A DNA stretch of 51,169 nt, from NCBI GenBank assembly GCA_005792355.1, contig SXSC01000305.1, positions 1 to 51,169 on the forward strand. The letters run 5' to 3'. Numbering within the stretch: the stretch's first letter is position 1; each line of letters begins with the position of its first letter. The stretch is from Opitutaceae bacterium. GTDB lineage: Bacteria; Verrucomicrobiota; Verrucomicrobiia; Opitutales; Opitutaceae. The translations under genes and the position numbers were made by a program. Shown here piece by piece: positions 42,981-51,169 of this stretch. Under the pieces are notes generated by a model that was given only the letters and a program-made list of their open reading frames with translations, did no database searches and was not told where the DNA came from.

Positions 42981-44324
42981 CTAGCGCGGCGCGAGAATCT
43001 TCGCCTTGGTTGCGGAGGGCAGCTTGGCGGCGGCGAGCCACTCCTGGGCGGCGCGCGGGTCCAGCATCCGCCAGAGGGAGTGAACGCCCGTCATCGCATT
43101 GGTGCGGAGGGGCTCGCCTTCGAGCGACTCCGCCCAGCGGATCGCATCGACGGGTGAGCGTTGCGCCCAAGAGGACGCAATGGTGACAAAGGCGGCGTTG
43201 CGCGCGGTGATGCTCGGCAGGGCTTCCGCCCAGAGGATGGCGTCCTGCGGTTTGAGGGCGACAACCGCGGCGAACTGGCCCGCGATGTAATCGACGCCCG
43301 GGCCGGCTGGCATCTCGACGACATAACGGGCCGCAGCCATCGGATCTTTTTGCGCCCAGACGGACAGGATGGAGGTCAGCGCGAGCCATTGCGTGAAATC
43401 GATGGGGATCGTCCTGGCCCAGACGAGCGCGGCGGGGATGTCGCGCATCGCCAGCGCCCGGGCGACGTCCATCGCGGAAAGCGTTTGCACGTCGCCGGGT
43501 GGAATCGCCAGCAGGAGCTGCGAAGCCTGCGTGGGGTCCTTGCTGGCCAGAATCTGGAAAGCGAACTGGAGGATCCGCTCCACCCCGGGACCGGTGAGTG
43601 ATTCTTGCACGGCGGTGATCGCCCGGGCGGGATCGCGCATGGCGAGATCGCGGAGGGCGGATTCGAGCGCGATGTTACGGTCGGCGGGATCGGCGAGTTG
43701 TTGCGCCCAGGCGAGCGCGGCTGCGGGATCGGCGCGAACCCAGGCATCGGTGAGGGCGCGGAGGGCGTTGTCGCGAGCCTCGCCCGTGGGAACCAGTTTG
43801 AGCTGTACGATCGCGCGCGAGACGTTCTCCCGGGCGAAACGGTCGAACAGCATGCTGTAGACATTGCGGTCGTCGCGGGTGACGGCGAGTTCACCGGCGA
43901 TTGTGAGCGCCCGGGCCGGATCGCGGCGGCTGAGGTGTTCGAGCAGCAGGAGCAGGGCCTGGGGAAACTCGGGGCCGCGTCGCATCTCGCGCAGATAGGC
44001 CAGCGCGGCTTCGAAATCGCGGGAAAAAAGGGCGACAAACTTCGGGAGGAACTGTTGTGCCCGCTGCTGTGGGTCGGAGCCCGCGAGGGCGGCGTCGAGG
44101 TCGGGGTGCGGCCGGGGCGTCGGCGGCGACGAGGGCGCGGGTGATGGGGCGATTGCAACTGGCGCGGCGGCCGGTGGCGCCGCGGGGCGAGGCACTGGGG
44201 TCGGGCGGGCCGGGAGGGGAGTGACCGAGGGCGCCGGTGGTGGCTGCCAGAAAAGGAACAAGGCGGGCGCCACCACCGCGAGGATGGCGAGGGGCCAGAG
44301 GCGTTTGACGGGAAAAGGAGACAT
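42981..44324 (-). CDS. Membrane-anchored helical-repeat protein of unknown function
   Basis: A 447-residue protein with a single N-terminal membrane helix (VKRLWPLAILAVVAPALFLFW), then a Pro/Ala-rich linker of about 55 residues and a repetitive helical domain. The repeats recur roughly every 30-35 residues around the pattern D-P-x-x-A-x-x-W/A (RRDPARALTIAGE, RADPAAALAWAQQ, MRDPARAITAVQE, SKDPTQASQLLL, QKDPMAAARYVVE). It resembles TPR/SEL1-like solenoids common in Opitutaceae. It is probably anchored in the inner membrane with the solenoid in the periplasm, for protein contacts. I know no assigned function. ATG 44324 is chosen for the membrane helix. Confidence 0.72.
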   Translation of the reverse strand: MSPFPVKRLWPLAILAVVAPALFLFWQPPPAPSVTPLPARPTPVPRPAAPPAAAPVAIAPSPAPSSPPTPRPHPDLDAALAGSDPQQRAQQFLPKFVALFSRDFEAALAYLREMRRGPEFPQALLLLLEHLSRRDPARALTIAGELAVTRDDRNVYSMLFDRFARENVSRAIVQLKLVPTGEARDNALRALTDAWVRADPAAALAWAQQLADPADRNIALESALRDLAMRDPARAITAVQESLTGPGVERILQFAFQILASKDPTQASQLLLAIPPGDVQTLSAMDVARALAMRDIPAALVWARTIPIDFTQWLALTSILSVWAQKDPMAAARYVVEMPAGPGVDYIAGQFAAVVALKPQDAILWAEALPSITARNAAFVTIASSWAQRSPVDAIRWAESLEGEPLRTNAMTGVHSLWRMLDPRAAQEWLAAAKLPSATKAKILAPR

Positions 44325-44494
44325 CAGATCGTTTGATACATGAAGGACGGGCGGCCCGGCTACAAGCCGGACTCGGCGATTTGGAATATGGTCGGCGATT
44401 CGTGCGGATCGTGCGGATTTGCGACGATTTCCGAATACCTTCGGCTTGCCGGCCGGAGGAGGGTGGCGGTTGCCGTGTTGGGGAAAAATCCCGG

Positions 44495-47400
44495 CTACGG
44501 CACCTCGTAGATTTCCAGGAGCGCCACGCCGGTCGCGCCGCCAAGCCCGTTCACCTGGGCAGTGTACGCGCCGGGGGCGAGACTGAGGATCAAGGCGGCG
44601 TCGAGGCTCGTGGCACCAAAGGCAAACGCGCCGACCCGCGCGGTTGCGTCGGCGAGGGCGGGGGCGTCGGGCGCCGTGCTCCAACCGGCATTGACGGCGA
44701 GCACCGCCGCACCGGCGAACAGCGTGAGTTCCGGGCGTGCCAGCACTCCTGATACGCCGAACGCCGCCAGGGCCGGGCCGGCGGCGCGGAGGAGCACGCG
44801 CTTGGGCACCGTGCCGCTGACGACCAGGCCAGCGATGAGCGTGTTGTCGCCGGCGCCGGTGCGGGCGCGGATCGAAAGGTTGCTGAGCCGCTGGGCGCGG
44901 GAACCGCTGGAGAGATCGTAGACCTCGACGAGGGCGGCGCCCGCCCGGCCGTCGTCCGCGCTGGCGACCGCGGTGTAGGCGCCGGGCGCCAGCGTGGTCA
45001 AAATGACGGAATCGGCGCTCCCGGCGGCGAGGGGAAAGGCCCCGGCACGCACCGCCGCGCCGGCGATTTCGGTGGCGTTGTCCGCGGAACTCCAGCCGGT
45101 GTTGGTGGCGACGGGTGTGGCGCCGCGCAGCACCTGGAGGCGGGGCGCGGTGAGCGCCGTCGTCACTCCGAAATTGCGCAGGGCCGGGCCGATGGCGCGG
45201 ACCAGGACGGACTTCGACTCGAGGCCGGTGATGACGAAGCCGACGATCGCGACCTGATCGCCGGTGCCGGTGCTGGCGCGCGCCGAGAGATTTGCCAGCC
45301 GCTGCGTTGCGGCGGAGCCGGAGTTTTCGGCGAAGCCGGTGAACGTGAGGGTGGGTCCCCGCGGGTCGGTGAGAGTGGCGCCGAGCAAGCCGGTGGCGGC
45401 GGACAACGTCGCGGCGAGCGACTGCGCGCCGGAGGTCGCGAGGGTGAGCTTCCCCGTGGCCTCGGCGATGCCGAGGCCGGCGGTCGTGCCCGTGGCAGTC
45501 GGCGCGAGAAGGATCGCCTGACCGGCCGCACTGATGATCGCGAGGGCTTGAGCCGCACTGCCGGGAGCGCCGGCCTGGTAGAAACCGGCCACGGCCGCGA
45601 AGGAACCGGCGGCGGGCGATTTCGTGGCGGTGAACGCACCGCTGGCGGAACCCGTGGCCGAACCGGTGAGTTCGCCGGCTTCGCTGATGCTGCCGGAGAA
45701 AGTGACCTCATCGAACCCGACAATTCGCGGCGTCGGTGGTGGCGGGGGGCCGACGCCTCCGACCGATCCAAACGAAGTGGTGATGCTGGCGGAGACGAAA
45801 CCGAAGCGCCCGTTGTCGTCGATGGCCGCGGCGCGGCTCACGTAGGTGCGGTTCCCGCCGAGTGTGCCGCCCGCCGGCAGGTCGTCGCGGAAGGCCGGGA
45901 TGACATCGTAGCCGAGAAAGACGCCGGTGTGGTCGTCGTTCACCAGCAGAGCGAATCCGCCGCCGTCGCGTCGGGTGCCGAAATAGGTGCCGGCGTAGCT
46001 GCGGCGGAGGACGTTGAGGAAAGCGGTCGTTGAGGTGACGCGGGCGGCGGAGTTGCTGATCACGACGGAGTAGGCGCCGGCTTGCGCGGGCGTGATGGCG
46101 GTGAGGGTGAGGGTGTCGCCAGTCGCGCCCGGGATCGCCGTGCCGTCCTTGAGCCACTGATACGCGGGGGCGGGCGTGCCGCTGGCGACGACGGTGAACG
46201 TCGTGCTGCGACCGGCGACGACGGTGCCGCCGCCGGGCTGGCGGCTGATGATCGGCGGGGTCGCGGAGTTGGCCACGACGCTCGTGCCGAGCCTGAGATC
46301 GTCGAGGCGCCAGTTGGCGGTGCTGACGCCCGCGTTGCCGGCGCCGTGGTAGCCGTAGAGGCGGAAGGTGAGCGCGGTGCCGGGCACGGCCGCGAAGGCG
46401 GGAAACGTGGGGTTGAGCAGCGTCCAGACGCTGTTGTTCGCCAGCGGGCCGGAGGTGAGGGGAGTGGTGAAGTTGTCGAGGCTCGTGAAAACGGCGAACG
46501 CCTGCGGGCCCGTGCCCGTGCTGCGGGAGCCGAAGCTGAGCGACGAGATGACGAGTTGCCGGCCGGCCGGGGAAGCGAGCGTGACTTCGAAGTACGCGGA
46601 GCCCGTCGCGGGCGTGCGGTCCAGCGGGCCGATGCGCGCGGCGGCGCCGGCGTTGTTGCCCCCGGAAACGCCCGCGTAACCGCTGGAGACGGAGACGTTG
46701 GTGAGCAAGGGCGTGGTGCCGTTGTTGGAACCCTGCGTGACGTTGCCACCGGTGATCCCGGGAGGGAGCCCGTTGGTCGTCGTGGCCGCGGCGAAATCCC
46801 AGTAAAGGACGCCGGAGTCCGCGGCCCCGAGCGTGAGCGCGGCGGTGGCGCTCGTGACGGAGCCGAGGGGGTTGGTGACGACCACGGAGTAGTTGCCGAG
46901 GCTGGCGAATTGGACGTTGCCAAGCGTCAGAGTGGAGTTGGTCGCGCCGCCGAGGTCGTCGCCCTCGAGCGACCATTGGTAGGTGAGCGGCGCGTTGCCC
47001 GAGGCGGCGACCGTGAAGGTGGCCGTGCCGCCAAGGTTCGCGGCCTGGACGGCGGGTTGCGTTGTGATGCGCGGAGTGCCGGTCGCGGTCTGGTCCTCGA
47101 TTTTGGTGCGGAGCGCGCCGGCGATCGCTGCGGGCAGATCCGTGAGAAACGTGTAGCCCGTGTCGCTCTCGAGCTGGGCCACCGAGGTGGTGTATTGCTG
47201 CCACGGATTGCTGCGGATGCCGGCGATGTTGGGGATTTTCAGGGCGATGAGGCGCGTGGCGGCGGTGATGCGGCTGAGCGCGGAGCCGGGGCCGAACGGG
47301 ACGACGACGGCGATTTTCCACACGTAGGCGGGGATGGCGACGCCGCTGGCGAGAGTGGAGCCGGAGAATCCGCCGGGCCCGGTGACGATCAGGATTTCGT

Positions 47401-47877
47401 TGCCCGCGCCGGCCAGGGAGCGGCAGTAGTTTTCAAAACTGGCCCACACGCCCTGATTGTGGTCGGGAGTCTGCGGCACCATGTTGGACATGTAGAACGT
47501 GACCTGATTGTCGGCGACGGTCGCGGTGCGATCGCCGGACGGACACAGGTGGCCGCGGTCGTAGCCGGAGCCGGAGTAGTCGGTGGTCAGCACGCGGTAG
47601 AACGAGGCGGGGAGGGTCGCATCGATCGCGAAGTCGCCGCGCCCGCTGGAGCCGATGTCGGTGGAGGTCAGGTTCCAGCTCACCCAGTTCGGCTCGCGTG
47701 TGGTGTTGTTGTAGTCGAGCGCGTACTGCGGGCGTTGGATGAGAAAATTGCGCGGATTGGCGGTGTCGGCCGTCGCCTTGCTTGGGTTGCCGAGCTGCAG
47801 CTGCAGTTCCACGCCGGTGGTGGCGCGGGCCGTGGCGGCGACGAGCAGCAGGAGGAAGACGAGCCCGCATTTCTCAT
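44495..47877 (-). CDS. Secreted DNA/RNA non-specific endonuclease with Ig-like and RAIGP modules; start probably frameshifted
   Basis: About 1125 residues. The N-terminal domain is the NUC/EndA-like ββα-metal nuclease: YDRGHLCPSGDRTA near residue 105 carries the catalytic His, and FYMSNMVPQ and ENYCRSLA follow. Next are Ig-like domains (YQWSLEGD, YQWLKDG), a beta-sandwich between them and two copies of the RAIGPALRNFGV-type module to the end (LLEIYEVP). The natural start is unclear: ATG 47877 opens another frame (MRNAG...), while the nuclease frame reads EKCGLVFLLLLVAATARA there. One added A in the AGAAAT run would give MRKCGLVFLLLL, a perfect signal peptide. The only in-frame ATG is 48139, adding about 90 implausible residues. 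Confidence 0.75.
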
Positions 47878-48433
47878 ACCCTCCACGACGACTTGCTGAT
47901 GAAGGACAACGATCGCGCGGCGCGCTCGTGGCTGGGTGCGGGTCCGGCGGGCGAAAACAAAATTGCTTCCGCGATCGCCTCGGGATCCGGAGTCGGTCGT
48001 GCGAGCAGGCGGTTTTCAACCGCGCCCGGATTTCCGATCCGAAACAGAAAACAGAACGGGAGTCCGCACGGTGGGGAGCGTGCCAGCCGGGGGGAGCATC
48101 AGGTTTCCGGGCGGGTCGCGGGCGAACAGGAAATTTCATGAGACGAAGGCCGTGCCTGAGAAGTGAGCCACCGCAGGACGGAAAGTCACGGCGGAACCGT
48201 TCCGCTGCGGCACACGATACGGCTTTTGAGCGCGCCCTCTCCCGAACGGATCAGCACTCTCGGATCGAGCAAGCCTTTCTCACTTGGGAGGAGGCCGATC
48301 CGTTGGTGTCGAGCCGAGCGGCGGCCCCGGGATCGCACCTGACTCCCTCGGTCTTGGAAATCACAGGAAAATACTTCCCACCATCGAGTTTTCTCCTTGG
48401 CCCCCCACACATTGCCTCACGCATGGTGGCACG
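47878..48433. other. 556-bp divergent intergenic region
   Basis: It lies between the nuclease gene and the response regulator. If the nuclease really starts at the in-frame ATG 48139, part of it is coding; its translated content is Arg/Pro-rich and unlike a protein domain. No promoter, repeat or RNA was recognised. Confidence 0.4.
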
Positions 48434-49105
48434 ATGCCGGTGAACACCAACGAATCTCAAGGGAAGCCCCGCCGCGTCACGGTGCTGCACATCGAGGATG
48501 ATTCGCTCTGGGCGGTGGCAATCGCCAATACAATTGGCCAATGGCCGCAGTTTCGACTGGTCGGAACGGTGCCAACCGGCGCCGCCGGCATCGCGCGTTG
48601 CCGGGAATTGCCGCCGGAGATTGTCATCTTGGACCTGCGCCTGCCAGATATGGATGGATTCGCTGTCCTCGAAGCGATCCGGGCTCGCGCGGTGTCACCA
48701 CGAGTGCTCTTTCTTACGTGTCGAAATGATGATTTCGCATTGAATCACACCGCCGCGGATCACATTGCCGGCATGCTCTTCAAATCGCCGGATTACGATC
48801 GCGAACTGCGGTCCGCGCTGGACGCGATTGCCCGCGGCGGTCGCTACTTCTCCGGCACAGTGCAAGCGGTGGCGCGTCGGTCTCGCGCCGTTCCCGACGC
48901 GTTTTTCAAAATCCTCTCCAACCGCGAAATCGACGTGTTGAAGCTGATCGCGTCTGGTTTCGCAGACCATGAGATTGCCGCCAGCCTGGCCATCGGCGGG
49001 TCAACGGTTTGCAGTCACCGGCAGAGGATCATGGACAAGATCGGAGTGCACAGTTCGGCCAAACTAGTGCGGTGGGCGCACGAAAAAGGCTTTGGCATGA
49101 GGTGA
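48434..49105 (+). CDS. NarL/FixJ-type response regulator
   Basis: A 223-residue two-domain regulator. The receiver domain has the acidic pocket HIEDD (19-23), phospho-acceptor Asp67 in VILDLRLPDMDG, and the Thr and Lys of FLTCRND and MLFKSPD. The C-terminal LuxR-type helix-turn-helix is LSNREIDVLKLIASGFADHEI, then SLAIGGSTVCSHRQRIMDKIGV. No histidine kinase is adjacent, so this is an orphan here. ATG 48434 starts a normal receiver. It is followed by a 314-bp gap with an 18-bp palindrome. Confidence 0.9.
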   Translation: MPVNTNESQGKPRRVTVLHIEDDSLWAVAIANTIGQWPQFRLVGTVPTGAAGIARCRELPPEIVILDLRLPDMDGFAVLEAIRARAVSPRVLFLTCRNDDFALNHTAADHIAGMLFKSPDYDRELRSALDAIARGGRYFSGTVQAVARRSRAVPDAFFKILSNREIDVLKLIASGFADHEIAASLAIGGSTVCSHRQRIMDKIGVHSSAKLVRWAHEKGFGMR

Positions 49106-49152
49106 GACGCCGCAGGGCGCTGGAGTTTGTGGCGGCCTGTCAAGCCGTCATT

Positions 49153-49170
49153 TTCATTAAATTTAATGAA
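49153..49170. promoter_or_regulatory. 18-bp perfect AT-rich palindrome
   Basis: TTCATTAAATTTAATGAA is a perfect palindrome in the 314-bp gap between the response regulator (48 bp after its stop) and the thioredoxin-like gene (250 bp before its start). In this GC-rich DNA it stands out. It could be an operator, possibly for the neighbouring LuxR-type regulator, or an AT-rich terminator hairpin. No other feature was seen in 49106-49419. Confidence 0.5.
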
Positions 49171-49419
49171 TCGCGGGATTTGAAAACGGTCCGCGGTGGC
49201 GTGAACGCTGGTCGCGTGAAAGCGCAATCTCGTTCCGTGTTGTCACAGGTGTCTCGATACGCCGGCGCCGATCGCCACTGTCGCACGTCGCCTGGAATGA
49301 TCCCAGCCGATCCGGGTGCGCGCCCGCCAGTTGCCCCTGATGGCCGAATTTCTATGAGAACAACACCCGTGATGGTCGCGAGCGATTGGGGTGGGTCGGC
49401 CACTCGTGTCTCCCCTGCT

Positions 49420-50505
49420 ATGAACCGCTCGCTCATCACGATGATGGTCGCAGCCAGTGCGGTTCTTTGGATTCCTTCGATCTCCGGGCAATCGGCCCCG
49501 ACCGTCGTCACTCCTCTATCGTCGACCTCCACCACCGTGGCAGACCAGCAGTGGGAATCGCTGAAGAACTTGGGGCGGCCCGTTACGCTGGCACTTTCGA
49601 ATGGCGCGATCGGCAAGAACCCTTCGCCGGCCGAACTGGCCGGTGCCCTGGTCGCCCAGGCGAATCAGCTGAAGGGTTTTTATTCACAATACCCGACGCA
49701 TGCCGCCGCCAAGGAAGCCAAACGACTTGAGGGTCTCGCGTTGAGCCGCGCCGCCATCAACGGCGATGCCTCCCAAGACGCCCGCCGCCGGGTGTTGCTC
49801 GAGGAGATTCGCAAGGACGCGAGTGTGCCGGAGGTGAAACGTTACGAAGCCGTCGCGTGGGATCGACAGGTGACCGTTTCGCGCCAGGCTCCCGCGACGC
49901 ACGCGGCCAAGATGACGGCACAGGAGGATATCAGCCGCGCGTTGGTGGCCGAGTTTCCCGGAGTGGCGCTGGGCTACGAGTCATTGCTCGCGGTCGCCCA
50001 CGACAGCGACCCGGCAAGGGCTCGCGCGGTGTTGGCGGATCTGCGGGGGATGCAAATGCAGCTTCCACCGCGGGTCGCCAGTGAATCGTTGATCCTCGCT
50101 GAACGCCTGACGCTCATCGGCAGGCCCCTTGCCGCAATTCTCGGACCGGCGGGCGCGCCGGCGCTTGCGACGGCAATCAAACATCGTCCCGTGGTGCTCT
50201 ATGCGTGGGAACCGGGTAACAAATACAGCATCTCTACGGCCCGGAGAATGGCCAAAATGGCACCGTCGGCCCTCTTGATCGGGGTGTGCCTTTCGACCGA
50301 CCCCATTGCGGCGCGAACGGCCGCGCAGCGGGAGAAAATCCCCGGCGAGCAGTATCTGGATCCGAGAGGTGCCGCGAGCGCGCTGGCCATCACGCTCCAG
50401 TTCAATCGCGCGCCGTTGGTCTACCTCGTCGATCGCGCGGGCCAGATCGCCGACGTAAACGGCTTGGTCGATACCGGCGAGAAACTGGCCCGGATCATTC
50501 GCTAA
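49420..50505 (+). CDS. Secreted thioredoxin-fold protein lacking the CxxC motif
   Basis: A 361-residue exported protein with signal peptide MNRSLITMMVAASAVLWIPSISG. The N-terminal two thirds is helical (TPR-like: AAKEAKRLEGLALSRAA, ALVAEFPGVALGYESLLAV). The C-terminal 140 residues follow a TlpA/thioredoxin pattern: RPVVLYAWEPGNKYSISTAR, then LIGVCLSTDPIAA, EQYLDPRGAAS and APLVYLVDRAGQIADVNG. The site of the usual WCxxC reads WEPGNKY, so redox activity is not expected; a structural or chaperone-like role is inferred. It precedes an Ig-like secreted protein by 17 bp, probably in one transcript. Confidence 0.72.
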   Translation: MNRSLITMMVAASAVLWIPSISGQSAPTVVTPLSSTSTTVADQQWESLKNLGRPVTLALSNGAIGKNPSPAELAGALVAQANQLKGFYSQYPTHAAAKEAKRLEGLALSRAAINGDASQDARRRVLLEEIRKDASVPEVKRYEAVAWDRQVTVSRQAPATHAAKMTAQEDISRALVAEFPGVALGYESLLAVAHDSDPARARAVLADLRGMQMQLPPRVASESLILAERLTLIGRPLAAILGPAGAPALATAIKHRPVVLYAWEPGNKYSISTARRMAKMAPSALLIGVCLSTDPIAARTAAQREKIPGEQYLDPRGAASALAITLQFNRAPLVYLVDRAGQIADVNGLVDTGEKLARIIR

Positions 50506-50522
50506 TCTCTGTCCCTTCGAAG

Positions 50523-51169
50523 ATGAAAAAAGCGTGTTTTTGGGTGGTCATGGTTGTCATGCTGGCGGCCCGTTCGTTTGCCTATGTTTGGTGGGAGAGG
50601 TTTCCGAGTGAGGCAAATGCGAACGAGTCCTATCGTGTCGTGGCAGCGTCGAGCCAGACGAACGTCACCATCACGATTCTGAAAGGGGGATCCTATCTTG
50701 CGGGTGGAACCGGGTCACCGTGGTGGGATGAGGAGACGGAAACGTGGGAGGCGTTTCACGTGGAAGCGGATACGTCGGATCCCAGCGGCCCGGTCGCCTT
50801 CTCGGCGTCGACCGGCTCTTGGGATACCATCCACGGCACCCTCGAAATCCTCCACCCGCCCTTCGTGAATCTGCAGCCGATTTCGCGCACGCTTAACCTC
50901 GGTGCCAACGTGACGTTCGAAGCGCAATTTGGCGGTGGCACTCCGATCACCTATCAATGGAGAAAAAACGGCGTGAACATCAGCGGGGCCGCGGCGGTCG
51001 CAGCCGGAGGATCGCATTCGTTGGGGCTGAGCCAACAGGGTCAGGCCTTGGGGTTTGGGGTTGACGCCGGGCGAATGGTCGAGAAGTTGAAGGCATGGCG
51101 AGAAAACCACGCTTGGAAAGTGAGGGTGGGTTGTACCACGTCATCAATCGCGGCAATTACCGAGCCGAA
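50523..51169 (+). CDS. Secreted Ig-like domain protein, truncated by the window and probably by a transposase
   Basis: The reading frame is open from ATG 50523 to the window end (about 215 residues). A signal peptide (MKKACFWVVMVVMLAARSFA) is followed by a beta-rich domain (SYRVVAASSQTNVTITILKG) and an Ig-like domain (ITYQWRKNGVNISGA). At about residue 160 the Ig pattern stops; AAGGSHSLGL could be RCC1-like, and the rest (QALGFGVDAGRMVEKLKAW) has no domain character. A RAYT gene begins in another frame at 51095, so the 3' part is probably intrusive DNA. Confidence 0.65.
   Translation, partial: MKKACFWVVMVVMLAARSFAYVWWERFPSEANANESYRVVAASSQTNVTITILKGGSYLAGGTGSPWWDEETETWEAFHVEADTSDPSGPVAFSASTGSWDTIHGTLEILHPPFVNLQPISRTLNLGANVTFEAQFGGGTPITYQWRKNGVNISGAAAVAAGGSHSLGLSQQGQALGFGVDAGRMVEKLKAWRENHAWKVRVGCTTSSIAAITEP
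51095..51169 (+). mobile_element. 5' end of a REP-associated tyrosine transposase (RAYT/TnpA-REP)
   Basis: The first 25 codons read MARKPRLESEGGLYHVINRG then NYRAE, running off the window. The pattern xRxxRLExxGxxYHVxNRG is the conserved N-terminus of Y1/HUH-type RAYT transposases, which act on REP palindromes. It overlaps the tail of the upstream Ig-like reading frame. Only 75 bp are visible, so activity cannot be judged. Confidence 0.8.

Overview
The window is GC-rich chromosomal DNA from a bacterium. The gene content suggests Verrucomicrobiota, probably Opitutales/Opitutaceae. That assignment is an inference from four secreted sulfatases, secreted proteins with Ig-like domains and a recurring 'RA(V/I)GP' module, a DUF1638/RACo-like/UroD-family cluster, a GspE-type ATPase locus and very abundant intergenic palindromes. 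No rRNA or tRNA gene and no CRISPR array was seen.

Layout. (1) 1-6949, minus strand: a peptide-utilisation run of two DUF885 proteins, a DPP-IV-like S9 peptidase and a proline racemase/4-hydroxyproline epimerase cut by the window edge; together they look suited to proline- or hydroxyproline-rich peptides. (2) 7141-8434: remnant of a TonB-dependent receptor, truncated at its N-terminus and frameshifted near its C-terminus. (3) 8521-13316: two sulfatases around an unknown protein and an endonuclease/exonuclease/phosphatase-fold protein. (4) 13572-20880: the most unusual stretch. Two similar direct repeats of about 250-280 bp bracket a SIR2-like/TIR protein, a 1385-residue nSTAND-type NTPase with a membrane segment and WD40 repeats, and a DUF433/DUF5615 toxin-antitoxin pair. 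The two large genes are punctuated by arrays of a 7-bp repeat in alternating orientation, and the gaps hold strong palindromes. I read this as a candidate immunity or conflict module. (5) 20875-23828: two overlapping sulfatase genes. (6) 23973-28944: a class V aminotransferase divergent from a DUF1638 / RACo-like ASKHA ferredoxin / UroD-family methyltransferase operon. (7) 29173-34017: an HNH endonuclease, obgE, two GspE-related genes and a TPR-like lipoprotein. (8) 34019-50505: a matrixin protease carrying cohesin-like and dockerin-like regions, a group II PLP decarboxylase, a PQQ-type beta-propeller protein, mnmA, an anchored helical-repeat protein, a secreted DRGH nuclease whose start looks frameshifted, a NarL-type response regulator and a thioredoxin-fold protein lacking catalytic cysteines. 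(9) 50523-end: a secreted Ig-like protein whose 3' part runs into the start of a REP-associated tyrosine transposase (RAYT).

All functions come from reading motifs and domain architecture by eye. No database or alignment search was run.
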